A stretch of 54,085 bases of DNA from Hondaea fermentalgiana (GCA_014084085.1 NPFB01000045.1:1-54085), one strand, 5' to 3'; numbered from the stretch's first letter, positions 1 through 8,663 are shown. The notes: generated from the letters alone by a model not told the origin. Numbers and translations are program-made.

Positions 1-54
1 CAAGCTCAAAATGAGCAAGCTCAAAATGAGCAAGCTCAAAATGAGCAAGCTCAG
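1..54 (+). repeat. 15-base tandem repeat coding for QAQNE
   Basis: Three perfect copies of a 15-base unit (starting CAAGCTCAAA) fill 1-45 and a partial fourth copy follows to 54. The unit is a multiple of three and keeps the reading frame. More copies may lie upstream of the window. Confidence 0.95.
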
Positions 55-1455
55 GGACAGGAAAACAAAACAGAAAGTGCTGCGGATGACAAAAAGAGCG
101 AGAAAAAAGCGGAAGCTCAGAGTCAGGCGACTGCGGATGATAACGACCACGAGACAAGTGGCATAAATAAGCCCGCCCAAGACACGCAATTTCAAGAGAG
201 TAAACCCCGCAAAAACGCAGTTAGGCGCCAAGGCGACGAATTATCCAGAAGACAGGCAAGGTTTTGGCCGCGTTTGAATAGAAGGATGTATGGGCCCATT
301 AAATCCAGATTTCATAGCTCGCAACAACAAGACTGGTGGCAAATTCAAAAGTTTTTCGATAACGCATCAAACGAGCTCCTGGACTATGAAGACATTGACC
401 AGGTGTTTGAATTAATGGAACCAACGATTGAAAAATTTGCAGCAGATCCACCCACCCTGTTCACCCTCCAAGAGCTCACTAAGATTTTTAACAGACAGGA
501 ACCATTTCAAGACAAGGCTGGATTTGAAACGTTCGGACAAAAATTGGTAGACCGTTTCGCGAGACGCGGTGTAACGATTGCTGCGCAAAATCAAAGAATT
601 GATCTTCTCTCAGATGAGCTGGAAGAACTTAAAAAGGCGAACGCCACCAAAGCTCCTGCAAAGCAAACGCGCCGAAATGAGTCCGCATCCGAGGTTGAAG
701 ATCTGCGAAGAAAGACCAACATTGCAAACGACGTGGCTGAATCGCGGCGGCGGATTATACATCGAATGGAAGAGCAAGCTAAAGAATTCGAAGCCCGAAA
801 CAAGAATAATGAAAGCGAAATCAAAACGCTGCGAAAAAAATTAGCGGAGACCAAAAACAGTTCAGGATCTTCAGAAGCTGAAATTCTTCGCCTCGAAGAC
901 GAAAATAAAAATCTCAAGTCGCGCAATGAAGCTTTGGAAAGACGCATCGACGAGGCTGAAAGGCAACACGAACAAGATGACGAAACGATTCGTTCGTTTG
1001 CAGACCAAGATGCGGTAAGGAAAAGTTTGAATGCACAAATCACAAGACTGCGTGATCTTCTCGATTCTTTGGAAGGTGAGAGCATTTCAGTCAAACCTAA
1101 CGACGAAGATTCGGAGTGGATGCAAAAGTATAAAAGCATGGTGAACTTCATCGCAATGAAGAAGGCCGAGGGATCAGATGCTTTCGACTTCATTAAGAGT
1201 GAAAATGCACAATCCATTTCAGACGAAATCGTCATTGCGATGGCAATGATGAACTATTCGGTAACTACGCCCCCCACCACCGATGCGGTGTCCATGAGTA
1301 GTCCTCAGTTCGGAGACCTCACGACAGAGCAAAAAGCAATTGTGCGACACATTACAAACTCGTATACCGTGCATCTCAGATACCCGCCCTTCAAAGCGAC
1401 CCAGCAACCCCAAGCGCAACAGCCTGAGGAAGAGGAGCTTGGTGAAGAGTATTAA
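1..1455 (+). CDS. Coiled-coil protein, 5' end outside the window (partial)
   Basis: The frame is open from base 1 to the TAA at 1453-1455, so the gene begins upstream; the first visible in-frame ATG (286) is not needed as a start. The visible part (484 residues) opens with three copies of the pentapeptide QAQNE, then a charged Lys/Glu/Gln-rich stretch, a short globular part and a long heptad-rich coiled coil at about visible residues 200-360, and ends in an acidic Gln/Pro tail. I do not recognise a family. Base use is clearly richer in A and T than in the neighbouring genes, like the gene at 15008-17542. A structural or tegument-like filament is possible but is inference only. Confidence 0.8.
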   Translation, partial: QAQNEQAQNEQAQNEQAQGQENKTESAADDKKSEKKAEAQSQATADDNDHETSGINKPAQDTQFQESKPRKNAVRRQGDELSRRQARFWPRLNRRMYGPIKSRFHSSQQQDWWQIQKFFDNASNELLDYEDIDQVFELMEPTIEKFAADPPTLFTLQELTKIFNRQEPFQDKAGFETFGQKLVDRFARRGVTIAAQNQRIDLLSDELEELKKANATKAPAKQTRRNESASEVEDLRRKTNIANDVAESRRRIIHRMEEQAKEFEARNKNNESEIKTLRKKLAETKNSSGSSEAEILRLEDENKNLKSRNEALERRIDEAERQHEQDDETIRSFADQDAVRKSLNAQITRLRDLLDSLEGESISVKPNDEDSEWMQKYKSMVNFIAMKKAEGSDAFDFIKSENAQSISDEIVIAMAMMNYSVTTPPTTDAVSMSSPQFGDLTTEQKAIVRHITNSYTVHLRYPPFKATQQPQAQQPEEEELGEEY

Positions 1456-1507
1456 ACAACAGCGGACGCCAGAAAAGCCAAGGCAGTCAATTGGTAAATC
1501 ATAGTAA

Positions 1508-1972
1508 TTAGATTAAATGCATGTTATCTATGTCACGCATTTGCTGTGCAAAGAGCCGCGCCCGCGCAAATCTGCGAGCGACTGTGAACCAGAGCACACC
1601 ACCCATCCAGACCGTGAGAAGAACCCCTCCAATAATGAAACGGATGTGGTCAGGTTGGAAAGTGAACACAGTTGACACGGATGTGTCGATGGCACTTATT
1701 AGCTCCCATGGACGCGTGCCGCCGCAACTGTACTCGCCCCAAGGGTTCGTCAGACACTCTTCGACCGAGGAACACTGGTGAATGGTCGGGATGCACGTTT
1801 CACCGCTTGCCTTGGTCGCCACCTGGCATTGTTTGGAAGCCGTGCCGTCGAGATGCTCGAATAGAATGCATGTGAGTCCGTCGCGACAGATGCGATGATG
1901 AATCCCCCCGTCGTCGGCCGTGAACAAGCCGCACGTGTCGCCGGCTTCTCCGTAGGTGACGCGTGCGGCCAT
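1508..1972 (-). CDS. Small cysteine-containing single-span membrane protein
   Basis: 154 residues from an ATG at 1972. The first 105 residues hold eight cysteines in pairs spaced like a small disulfide-bonded ectodomain; a hydrophobic segment at about 110-130 (FIIGGVLLTVWMGGVLWF) is followed by a basic stop-transfer (ARRFARAR). No cleavable signal peptide is visible, so orientation is uncertain. It is the last gene of the leftward group that includes the maturation protease, 47 bases downstream of it, which hints at a virion membrane role. No family recognised. Confidence 0.7.
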   Translation of the reverse strand: MAARVTYGEAGDTCGLFTADDGGIHHRICRDGLTCILFEHLDGTASKQCQVATKASGETCIPTIHQCSSVEECLTNPWGEYSCGGTRPWELISAIDTSVSTVFTFQPDHIRFIIGGVLLTVWMGGVLWFTVARRFARARLFAQQMRDIDNMHLI

Positions 1973-2019
1973 GCGTTCCGCGTTTCACCATCACTAGGTG
2001 CGCGTGAAGATATGATTGT

Positions 2020-2619
2020 CTAAGGGGCGCAAAAGTTTTCCCCCGAGGAGTGATTGTACCCATACTGGTCGACGAAATCGACCCATTCAAATTCTTTGAT
2101 TTTTGAGGGCACGACCGATTCGACGAGCGCCTGGGCACCGGCACTAACGTACCACCAGTCGAAAATGAAGGTCCCCGGGTTGTCGCCGCGGCGAACCACC
2201 GATATCTCCACTGGCGTTTTGTGGTGCACTTGCGTGAAACCAGCGGACTTTTCAAAATGAACGACGTGGCCGAAAGAGAGGTCATTGAAGAGTCTGCGAC
2301 CGCCGCACCTCGAGCCCAACTGGGCGGGAAGCATGGTCGCGCACCATGGGTCTGCGTCGATGAGCAGAAAGACCATCAGGTGGCGCAATTGTGGAGTGAG
2401 GTAAGCGTGCAAGACGTGGCCCACGCGCGCCGACTCGTCATGCTCGATCAAAACAGGGATGCCCGCGAGAGCGCCGCAAAAGGCCTGGTCCACATCCCGC
2501 GCGTGGAGCTTGATCCCGCGGTAGTCGGGGTCTGTTTCGGGGAGATAGGCACGGCCCAGGAGCAGGATGCTCCGCTGCCCGCTCGGCGACCACGGGGCAT
2601 TGACGAAGATGGACTGCAT
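2020..2619 (-). CDS. Capsid maturation protease, herpes assemblin/prohead-protease type
   Basis: 199 residues from the ATG at 2619. A GTG at 2676 would extend it but would overlap the upstream gene by 28 bases. The core fits serine proteases that cleave the internal scaffold of HK97-type capsids: a His in IPVLIEHDESARVGHV (His60), a Ser in NDLSFGHV (Ser115) and a second His at 132/133 in the VHHKTPVEIS segment, followed by RRGDNPGT, which resembles the strand after the third catalytic residue of assemblins. Length is close to an assemblin domain with no scaffold fused at the C-terminus, so the scaffold is probably a separate gene (see 41790-42641). It is encoded divergently from the terminase, in the packaging block. 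Motif reading supports the call; residue roles need structural comparison. Confidence 0.75.
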   Translation of the reverse strand: MQSIFVNAPWSPSGQRSILLLGRAYLPETDPDYRGIKLHARDVDQAFCGALAGIPVLIEHDESARVGHVLHAYLTPQLRHLMVFLLIDADPWCATMLPAQLGSRCGGRRLFNDLSFGHVVHFEKSAGFTQVHHKTPVEISVVRRGDNPGTFIFDWWYVSAGAQALVESVVPSKIKEFEWVDFVDQYGYNHSSGENFCAP

Positions 2620-2648
2620 GTTCTCGTGCAGCCGCACCCGGAATTGTA

Positions 2649-3053
2649 CTAATACATCCGCACGCACATGCGCCACTCGCGCTCCACGTCGAAGTCGATG
2701 ACGAGGCAGGTCTCGATTCGCACCAGGTGGCGCTTAACGGCCGTCAAAAAGTGCCTCTCGTCCGTGCTCACGTTTTTCCCAACGTGGAGCCCGCGCTTAA
2801 CGGTATGGTAAATAGCGAGGAACAGCAGAACCTCATCCATCATGTCGAGCGGCACGCTGCCTCGGACCGTCCCAGGCGGCACTCCGATGAAGTCGTCGAA
2901 GACGTCGGCGCGCAGCGTAGGCAAGCCGGTCATGCGCAGCGCAAAGTCTGTCACGCTGGAAGACGACTCGGACTGCGAGTCGCTGGGCATTTGCTGGGAC
3001 GAGGCGCCGGTGCCGCCGGCAGCGCCGGCCTCGCCGGGGCCCGCTGCGCACAT
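2649..3053 (-). CDS. Uncharacterised 134-residue protein upstream of the maturation protease
   Basis: ATG at 3053, TAG at 2649-2651, 29 bases before the protease start. The first 35 residues are Ala/Gly/Ser-rich and probably disordered; residues 36-134 look folded, with hydrophobic helices (EVLLFLAIYHTV) and alternating strands near the end. No motif recognised. The frame is open much further upstream, but that part is antisense to the terminase gene and crosses its promoter, so I cut it at this ATG. Position suggests a virion assembly function, by context only. Confidence 0.6.
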   Translation of the reverse strand: MCAAGPGEAGAAGGTGASSQQMPSDSQSESSSSVTDFALRMTGLPTLRADVFDDFIGVPPGTVRGSVPLDMMDEVLLFLAIYHTVKRGLHVGKNVSTDERHFLTAVKRHLVRIETCLVIDFDVEREWRMCVRMY

Positions 3054-3106
3054 CGCGGCACTGCTTGCCAAGACAGAGCGGCTCCGTACTCGCGACGAGG
3101 GCGAGC

Positions 3107-3244
3107 TCACGCGGTTTTGGGCGAGCCGCGCGCCCTGACCACAGCGTGTGCGGCGCGCCACAGACAGTAAATTGCGAAGGTCGCCGCGAGAATCCCCAAG
3201 GCCAGTCGCGGCGCCGTGCTTTCCGGCTCCTGGGCGAGCTTCAT
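3107..3244 (-). CDS. 45-residue single-span membrane protein
   Basis: A short frame with ATG at 3244 and TGA at 3107-3109. It encodes an acidic N-terminus, one hydrophobic span (about residues 14-36, LALGILAATFAIYCLWRAAH) and a basic Arg/Lys-rich tail, the pattern of a type III or tail-anchored mini membrane protein. It faces the terminase gene across a shared promoter: an A11 run 12 bases upstream and a TATATTA box lie in the right place for its transcript. Codon use is GC-rich like its neighbours. No family recognised; the gene is short, so confidence is moderate. Confidence 0.5.
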   Translation of the reverse strand: MKLAQEPESTAPRLALGILAATFAIYCLWRAAHAVVRARGSPKTA

Positions 3245-3256
3245 CGTCCGTTGCAC

Positions 3257-3296
3257 TTTTTTTTTTTCCGCGCCGGCCCTCTGCTAATATATACGA
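3257..3296. promoter_or_regulatory. Divergent promoter between terminase and the 45-residue gene
   Basis: TATATACGA at 3288-3296 lies 33 bases before the terminase ATG and reads TATATTA on the other strand. A T11 run (3257-3267) gives the leftward gene an A-rich leader. The element GCCCTCTG at 3276-3283 recurs at 7177-7184 in front of another leftward gene. Confidence 0.5.
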
Positions 3297-3329
3297 GAGT
3301 GCGACGTGGGCGCCGAGGGCAAGGGGCAG

Positions 3330-5066
3330 ATGGTTCGCATCACCCGGGAGTACACGTTGGGCGGGCCGGTGCTGGAAGGCCTGGAGCGAGAGGCCGGCGC
3401 GGTGCGTGCCCGCGCCGAGGCGGAGAAGCGCAAGAAATTTCGCAGCATCGCGCAGCGTTATGCACCGGCACAGCGCGAAGAGGTGCACCTGGAGCGGCAG
3501 GTGCACTGCGATGGCGATCGCGTGCTGCAAACCATCCTGCACTACCTCGACAAGGTGTACCGGTCTCCGCAGCAGAAGGAATTCCATATGATGTTCACTG
3601 CGGCAATCCTGCGGCAAATCTACAAGGATGACTTTGCAGCGCACCGGCACCGCGTCATGGCAGAGTACGGGTTCGACAGCTTCAAGCAGCTCGTGCTGCT
3701 CTGCTGTCCGCGTCGTTTCGGTAAGACGTTCTCCGTGAGCATCTGGAGCCTCGTCATCGCGCTGTGCGTCCCCGGCACGGAGATCAGCATTTTCTCCCCG
3801 GGAAAGCGGCAGAGCGTGGCGCTCATGAACCACATCTTTTCATACGTCAAGAAATACGATGAGCAGGACCGCATTTTGCGCCGCAACGAGGAGAAGATGG
3901 TGCTGCGGTGCTTGGACGGCGGCGAGAGCACCATCAACGCCTACCCGTCCGCCGTCAAAACGCTCAAGGGCGTCGCCGGCAGCATCCTCATCCTTGAGGA
4001 GATGGCCGTTATCGACCCGGAGGTGGTCTACCAGGTCGTGACGCCGCTGCTGCAGCTCGACAAGACCTGCCTGGTGGGCATCTCGACCATCACCGGCGAG
4101 TTCAACTACATGACGCGATACCTGGAGGCCAAGGACAAGAACGGGGAGGCGCTGTTCCACTCGCGGCACTTCTACTTGGCCTGCAAGGCGTGCATGGCAG
4201 CCGGGAAAGCGGCTTCCTGTTCGCACAATGCGTACCTCCTCCCGAACTGGAGCAGCGCGCGGAAGCGCAAGATTATTAACGCGCTCATGGCCGACCAAGA
4301 GATGATTCTTAACCAGGAGATCGGCGGCATCGCCAGCAACGTGAACCAGCGGGCATTCCCGCGCGCGCTGGTGCAGCGACTCTTCGAGGCGCCGCGCTGG
4401 GACATCGATGCGCTGGCATACTACCCGCACATCTTCATTGCGATCGACCCAAACGGCGCCGGCCGCGACAGCGACTTCGCCATCACCAGCATGCTGCGCT
4501 ACGACGGCAAGTTCATCGTGCTGGGCATGGAAAGCTTCACCAGCAGCAGCGCGGCCGAAAACCACGGCCTCATCCTCGCGCACCTCAAGGCGCTCTGTGG
4601 GCGCGACTACTTTATGAATGCGCTCAAAGTATTCATCCTCGAGTCCAACCTCGGCCTGGAGTCCGAGCACATCGCACACATGCTCCGCGACCAGGGCGTC
4701 AACAATTACTTGGTCATGTCCGAGAAGGACAAAGGCGACCGCGTCGGCTTCCTCACGACCAACAGCATGAAAATGCTGGCCGTCGAGCAGCTGCGCGAGA
4801 AGCTGGTCGAGGGCACAGTGCGGATTGTGCCCGACGAAGACCTCATCAGCGTCAAGCACAGCGCGCAGAGCATATTGAAGATGCTCCAAGCCCAGTTGCT
4901 CGACTTCCAAGAGGTGCTCAAAAATTCCGAATTCGGCAAGCCGCGCAAGTTCTACTCTGGCAAAACCGCAGGCAAGGACGACCTCATCATCTCGCTGCTC
5001 CTCTGCACGTACTGGTCCGGGTTTTTGTATACGAACCCCCGGTACGCGCACTATTTGCGTTTCTAG
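3330..5066 (+). CDS. Terminase large subunit (DNA packaging ATPase-nuclease)
   Basis: 578 residues from the ATG at 3330 (context CAGATGG); a GTG at 3306 would add eight residues. It powers genome packaging into the procapsid through the portal and cuts concatemers. Walker A is CPRRFGKT at 126-133, which matches the PRRxGKT form of herpesvirus and related terminases. Walker B is SILILEEMAV, with the acidic pair near 223-224, and a coupling-like GISTITGEFN follows near 250. The RNase H-like nuclease shows its acidic residues in FIAIDPNGAGRDSDFAI (Asp373), VFILESN (Glu438) and GKDDLIISLLL (Asp550/551). The gene is uninterrupted, unlike the split UL15 of herpesviruses. The next gene begins four bases after its stop. 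Confidence 0.93.
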   Translation: MVRITREYTLGGPVLEGLEREAGAVRARAEAEKRKKFRSIAQRYAPAQREEVHLERQVHCDGDRVLQTILHYLDKVYRSPQQKEFHMMFTAAILRQIYKDDFAAHRHRVMAEYGFDSFKQLVLLCCPRRFGKTFSVSIWSLVIALCVPGTEISIFSPGKRQSVALMNHIFSYVKKYDEQDRILRRNEEKMVLRCLDGGESTINAYPSAVKTLKGVAGSILILEEMAVIDPEVVYQVVTPLLQLDKTCLVGISTITGEFNYMTRYLEAKDKNGEALFHSRHFYLACKACMAAGKAASCSHNAYLLPNWSSARKRKIINALMADQEMILNQEIGGIASNVNQRAFPRALVQRLFEAPRWDIDALAYYPHIFIAIDPNGAGRDSDFAITSMLRYDGKFIVLGMESFTSSSAAENHGLILAHLKALCGRDYFMNALKVFILESNLGLESEHIAHMLRDQGVNNYLVMSEKDKGDRVGFLTTNSMKMLAVEQLREKLVEGTVRIVPDEDLISVKHSAQSILKMLQAQLLDFQEVLKNSEFGKPRKFYSGKTAGKDDLIISLLLCTYWSGFLYTNPRYAHYLRF

Positions 5067-5070
5067 AACA

Positions 5071-5370
5071 ATGATCACTTTTCAGGAGTATTACCAGGCG
5101 GCGGAGGACAACTTGCTCGGAGAGTGCTGCGTCTCGCCCGAAGCGCTCCAAGAAGTTGAGATCATCGCAGCAATCAGCGGCCTGGCGTGCGTGCACCTCC
5201 GCAAGGGGGTTGCGGCGGAGCGGCTTTACTTCCCGCCGATCTACAAGGACAGTTTCTACACCAAACGCAGGTTCTGCGCAAGGGTGGAGAGATACTACCG
5301 AAAGCATGGATACAAAAGAGCGGAAATTGTTGCGATTGCGGGCGACTGGAAGCTGTTCTTAAACCGCTGA
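5071..5370 (+). CDS. Uncharacterised 99-residue protein downstream of terminase
   Basis: ATG at 5071, four bases after the terminase stop, so the two probably share a transcript. The N-terminal half is acidic and helical, with three cysteines (CC and LACVH); the C-terminal half is rich in Tyr, Arg and Lys. No transmembrane span or recognised motif. A small terminase partner is possible from position and size, but nothing in the sequence proves it. Its 3' end overlaps the opposing gene by 12 bases. Confidence 0.65.
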   Translation: MITFQEYYQAAEDNLLGECCVSPEALQEVEIIAAISGLACVHLRKGVAAERLYFPPIYKDSFYTKRRFCARVERYYRKHGYKRAEIVAIAGDWKLFLNR

Positions 5371-5628
5371 TTGGGGATGGCGCTCGTGCTCGAGATTCCT
5401 CATGACCTGCGAGTGGTACATGCACAGCCCGATTGCGTATCCAATGATGCCGAGAAAAATGGAAAGAAGCATCCAGCAAGTGACTGACCCAGCCCTCATC
5501 ACACGGTTGTCGTACTTGACTTCGCGCTCGAGGTGCTGGTAGTAGAGAATCGTGCCCACCGTCGCAACCAAGCCGATGACTTGCACCACGACCATGACCA
5601 CCGTGGAGCCGCTGTCTTCGTCCGCCAT
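5359..5628 (-). CDS. Two-span small membrane protein
   Basis: 89 residues from the ATG at 5628, which has a near-perfect Kozak context (GCGACCATGG); an in-frame ATG at 5673 would add 15 residues. Two hydrophobic helices (about 8-29, VVMVVVQVIGLVATVGTILYY, and 48-70, CWMLLSIFLGIIGYAIGLCM) are separated by a charged loop and followed by a His/Glu-rich tail. Purine runs (AAAGGAAAGGAAAAAAGG) lie just upstream of this start. Function unknown; an envelope or assembly membrane protein is a reasonable guess. Confidence 0.65.
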   Translation of the reverse strand: MADEDSGSTVVMVVVQVIGLVATVGTILYYQHLEREVKYDNRVMRAGSVTCWMLLSIFLGIIGYAIGLCMYHSQVMRNLEHERHPQSAV

Positions 5629-5717
5629 GGTCGCAGGTACCTTTTTTCCTTTCCTTTCTGACAATGCATCCATTCTATGTATTTATGAACCTGCCCTGCG
5701 AGAGGAAGAGATAAAAC

Positions 5718-6434
5718 ATGATCGTCCTCAGCGTAGACCCCGGCGTCGTCAATATTGGCGTGTGCGTCATGGACACGGATGCACGGCGAGTGTTGTACGC
5801 AGACCGCCTGTGTTTTGCGAAACGCATGCGAGACGTGCCGGAAGGTAAGATGGTCGAGCGAATTGAAGAATTGTTTTTCCACCCTTCTTCCCGCGCCCCG
5901 GGACTCGGCAAGCACCTCCCGCGCGTGCAGGTTGTGCTGATCGAGCAGCAGATGAAACGTCGCTTCCTCATCTTCCAGCACGCGCTCGCAGCATTCGCCC
6001 GAGCCAAAGGTCTCAAGTACCAGTTCGTGTCCCCCACTAGCGTCAAGAGGCATTTTAAGATTGCACACCACGCATCTCCCGCGAAGAAGGGCAAGACAAG
6101 AAAGGTCGTGACGGCAGAGCAGAAGCTGTTGAATTACGAAGCGAACAAGCGCGGCGCAGTAGAAGTGCTCCGCGCCCAATTTCCAGAGGCGGTGGAGCGC
6201 GCGCGGATGGCAATGGGGAGCGCACGCGTCAAGGTGGACGACTTGGCGGATGCTGTCCTGATGGCAGCCTGGTTTGCCGACAAGGAGCGCGCGGCCGCTG
6301 AGGCCGCGGCCCGCAAGACTAAATTGAACGCGGAGAAGGCCCGGAAGCGCGCAGCTCGAGAGGCAAAGGCAGCGCGGGCCGCAGAAGCTCTCCGGCTGAA
6401 GGGCGCCGCGGCAGCACTTCGCGCGCTGAAATAA
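5718..6434 (+). CDS. RuvC/poxvirus A22-like Holliday junction resolvase
   Basis: 238 residues from the ATG at 5718. It resolves four-way junctions in replication and recombination intermediates before packaging. The N-terminus MIVLSVDPGVVNIGVCVMD carries the first catalytic Asp (Asp7) of the RNase H fold; VVLIEQQMKRR near 75-85 holds the second acidic residue (Glu); a KxxxK-rich middle (SVKRHFKI) is typical of the viral/mitochondrial branch; VDDLADAVLMAAWF near 175-188 supplies the last Asp pair. The final 45 residues are an Ala/Lys/Arg helix, perhaps a DNA-binding or nuclear-localisation tail. All key residues appear intact. Confidence 0.88.
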   Translation: MIVLSVDPGVVNIGVCVMDTDARRVLYADRLCFAKRMRDVPEGKMVERIEELFFHPSSRAPGLGKHLPRVQVVLIEQQMKRRFLIFQHALAAFARAKGLKYQFVSPTSVKRHFKIAHHASPAKKGKTRKVVTAEQKLLNYEANKRGAVEVLRAQFPEAVERARMAMGSARVKVDDLADAVLMAAWFADKERAAAEAAARKTKLNAEKARKRAAREAKAARAAEALRLKGAAAALRALK

Positions 6435-6470
6435 GCGAAAGTAATTTTGTTTTCTTTTTTTGGCGGTCGG

Positions 6471-7163
6471 TCACGCATTCTTTCTCTGCTTGCAGGGTTT
6501 CCCGCCCGGGATTCTAATCTCCACCGAGCACTCGTGGCCATCGATCTCGTCCAGCAGCGAGCGGTAGTACTGCTGCGGCGTCCCAGTCGCACTGGGAATG
6601 AAAAGCTGAAACTCGCAAGAATGGGCTTGCATGGCGCGCAGCAGCTCATCGACCTTCTCGGAATAATCCTCACTTTCTTCGCGCTTGCGCTTGCCGATTT
6701 CGTCGCGGAGAGCATCCACCTTCTCAGAAAGCGCGGCAAAATCCTCGCAAGATACATCCACCTTACTCGCGCCCCCGCGAGGTCCTCCCTCGAGGATCTC
6801 CATGTCGACGCCACCGCCGCGGCACTCGAGCTTCACGTCAAGCGGCATGCCACTCAGGCGCAGCATCTCGCCAACCGCGGCCGCCCGGCCGTCGCGAGCG
6901 AGCTCGCGCAAGTCCCCGACCAGAGCTTCCGCAAATGAGACGACAATTCCCTGGCGAACGCGGTCCGTTCGCACAGTAACAGAGCGCTCGCCGCGAAACT
7001 CCAAGCCGAGGAACGTGTACGGAGGCTCCTTCACGAAGCGATGCGCGGCCCTTGCGCGAGCCCGCGCCTCCGCCACCACCGCCACCACTCGCGCAGCGGC
7101 ACTGGCGAAGGGCCGCGGGCGCACGTGCCACGTTTTTAGCCATTCGAGGTTGTCCCCATGCAT
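6471..7163 (-). CDS. Uncharacterised 230-residue protein
   Basis: ATG at 7163, directly preceded by an A8 run. The N-terminal 60 residues are Ala/Arg-rich and basic; a beta-rich middle begins at PYTFLGLEFRGE; a charged coiled helix near 140-175 follows (LSEKVDALRDEIGKRKREE); the end has CEFQLFIPS and a Lys-rich tail. No membrane span, no recognised domain. It ends 37 bases from the convergent resolvase gene. The upstream region shares an unusual element with the promoter at 3257-3296. Confidence 0.65.
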   Translation of the reverse strand: MHGDNLEWLKTWHVRPRPFASAAARVVAVVAEARARARAAHRFVKEPPYTFLGLEFRGERSVTVRTDRVRQGIVVSFAEALVGDLRELARDGRAAAVGEMLRLSGMPLDVKLECRGGGVDMEILEGGPRGGASKVDVSCEDFAALSEKVDALRDEIGKRKREESEDYSEKVDELLRAMQAHSCEFQLFIPSATGTPQQYYRSLLDEIDGHECSVEIRIPGGKPCKQRKNA

Positions 7164-7205
7164 TTTTTTTTGGCGCGCCCTCTGGCAAAAACCCGCCTTC
7201 ACATA
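7164..7205 (-). promoter_or_regulatory. Promoter/leader with A-run and shared CAGAGGGC element
   Basis: Reading leftward: TAATATGTG, then CCAGAGGGCGCGCC, then A8 up to the ATG at 7163. The same order (TATATTA, CAGAGGGCCGGCGCGG, A11) is found upstream of the gene starting at 3244. Confidence 0.4.
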
Positions 7206-8663
7206 TTAGAAAGCGTCTCGCACGGTAAGGCAAAGCGCCAGCGCGATGCCGGCCATCGTGGCAGCGCCCAAGGCCAAGCCGACGATTTGGACAACGCCAA
7301 AGGAGCCGTCCGTGCTCACAATATACACGTCGGCCGGCGGTAACGTCGGTCGTTGGGTGGCAGAAGGCGCTTTCGTCGGCGAAAGCGTGGGCGACGCAGT
7401 GGGCAGCGCGGTAGGCGAGTGGGTCGGTGAATTCGTTGGCAAATCCGTCGGCGCATCCGTCGGCAAATCCGTCGGCGCTTCGGTCACACCGCGACCGCCC
7501 ATGCCAGTCGGCGCAGCGGTCGGCGAGACAGTTGGAGCGGCGGTCGGCGAGACGGTTGGGGATGGCGTGTCGCCCGCAGTCGGTGCGGACGTGGTGCCCC
7601 CGAGGTTGAAGAGGTACACCATGCCCGAGCCGGTCAAGGTTGACGCCGGGGCGCCGACGGCCACGATACCCCCAGCGCTCGCCAGCGACGCCCCAAAGGC
7701 CCCGTCGCCGTCGTTCGTGCCGAGGCTCTCCACCTCGGCCAGGACGCCGCTCCCGTCGATCTGCCGGAACACATGACAAACGGGGGAGTTGGCGTCTCGC
7801 AGGCCACCCGAGCACGTGATGACGGCCCCGGATTCCGTGAGCGCTACGTTGGCCCCGAAGCCATCGAAACCTTCTGCGCCCGGAGGGGCCGCCATGGCGA
7901 GATACGTCCAAGTCTCGGTGGCCGAGAGGTACCCGTACACGTACAACGCCCGCAAATCCGTCGACCCGACGACCGCAGTCGACCCTCGGACCGCCAGGGA
8001 CAAGTTTCTCGCCACCGGCGACGGTTCGAAGACCGGCAAGCTCAATTCGGCCTCCTGGTCCCACGTGCCGTTGGCGTTGGAGCGAAAAACCAACGGGAAC
8101 GGGGTTTCCGCGCTGTCAGCAGTGGCCACCATGACTTTTGCGTCGTCCAAGGCCGCGGAAATGCCGTCGCAGCTCACGTACATGACCTCTTGGCCGATGG
8201 GGTAAGCTTCGCCGGATGCTTCGCGCTCGGCAACCTGCAGAGCGCAGGCGCCATTTGAGCGCAAGGGCACTGCAGAGTGCGACATCGACAAACGCACGCG
8301 CGGCCGCGGGAGCGTGTTGTATTCGAAATAAACTCCACTGTCTTGCCAATCGTCAGACATCGTCCGCTCGAACACATGGGTGCTAGCAGGCAAGCCGGGG
8401 CTGCTCCGACGCGACGCAAGCAAGGCATTCCCCTCGATTGCGACTGCGCTCGCGCCACCCGTGACGCTCCCCACGCTCCGTTTTTCTACACGCAGCGGCC
8501 CGTCCGCGAGCGAGTAAACCTCGACGCCGAGGTCACTGGCGACCGCAAGTTGGGCGTCATCGAGCGCGACGTCTGCACCGAAACGCCAATCGCCTTCGAG
8601 CGCCAGATCAGGAGAGCGGGCCGCGACTGTGCCGACGAGAGCCGCGAAAGCCAGGAAGCGCAT
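7206..8663 (-). CDS. FG-GAP beta-propeller type I membrane protein with PT-repeat stalk
   Basis: 485 residues from the ATG at 8663. Residues 1-15 form a signal peptide ending AAR. Residues 20-350 carry integrin-alpha-like FG-GAP repeats, visible as FGADVALDDAQLAVAS, FGANVALTESGAVI and FGASLASAGGIVAVGAP. A stalk of about 80 residues made of PTxxPT units follows (about 358-441, probably O-glycosylated), then a transmembrane helix (about 455-480) and a three- to four-residue cytoplasmic end. Several N-x-S/T sites occur in the propeller. This is the architecture of an envelope adhesin. The same propeller-plus-PT plan is used at 22421-26158. Confidence 0.85.
   Translation of the reverse strand: MRFLAFAALVGTVAARSPDLALEGDWRFGADVALDDAQLAVASDLGVEVYSLADGPLRVEKRSVGSVTGGASAVAIEGNALLASRRSSPGLPASTHVFERTMSDDWQDSGVYFEYNTLPRPRVRLSMSHSAVPLRSNGACALQVAEREASGEAYPIGQEVMYVSCDGISAALDDAKVMVATADSAETPFPLVFRSNANGTWDQEAELSLPVFEPSPVARNLSLAVRGSTAVVGSTDLRALYVYGYLSATETWTYLAMAAPPGAEGFDGFGANVALTESGAVITCSGGLRDANSPVCHVFRQIDGSGVLAEVESLGTNDGDGAFGASLASAGGIVAVGAPASTLTGSGMVYLFNLGGTTSAPTAGDTPSPTVSPTAAPTVSPTAAPTGMGGRGVTEAPTDLPTDAPTDLPTNSPTHSPTALPTASPTLSPTKAPSATQRPTLPPADVYIVSTDGSFGVVQIVGLALGAATMAGIALALCLTVRDAF
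7344..7596 (-). repeat. PT-repeat stalk coding region
   Basis: Degenerate 9- to 12-base units code for PTxxPT (PTDLPTDAPTDLPTNSPT and similar) in the FG-GAP membrane protein gene. Units differ in sequence, so this is an old or selected protein repeat rather than a fresh DNA expansion. Confidence 0.8.
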
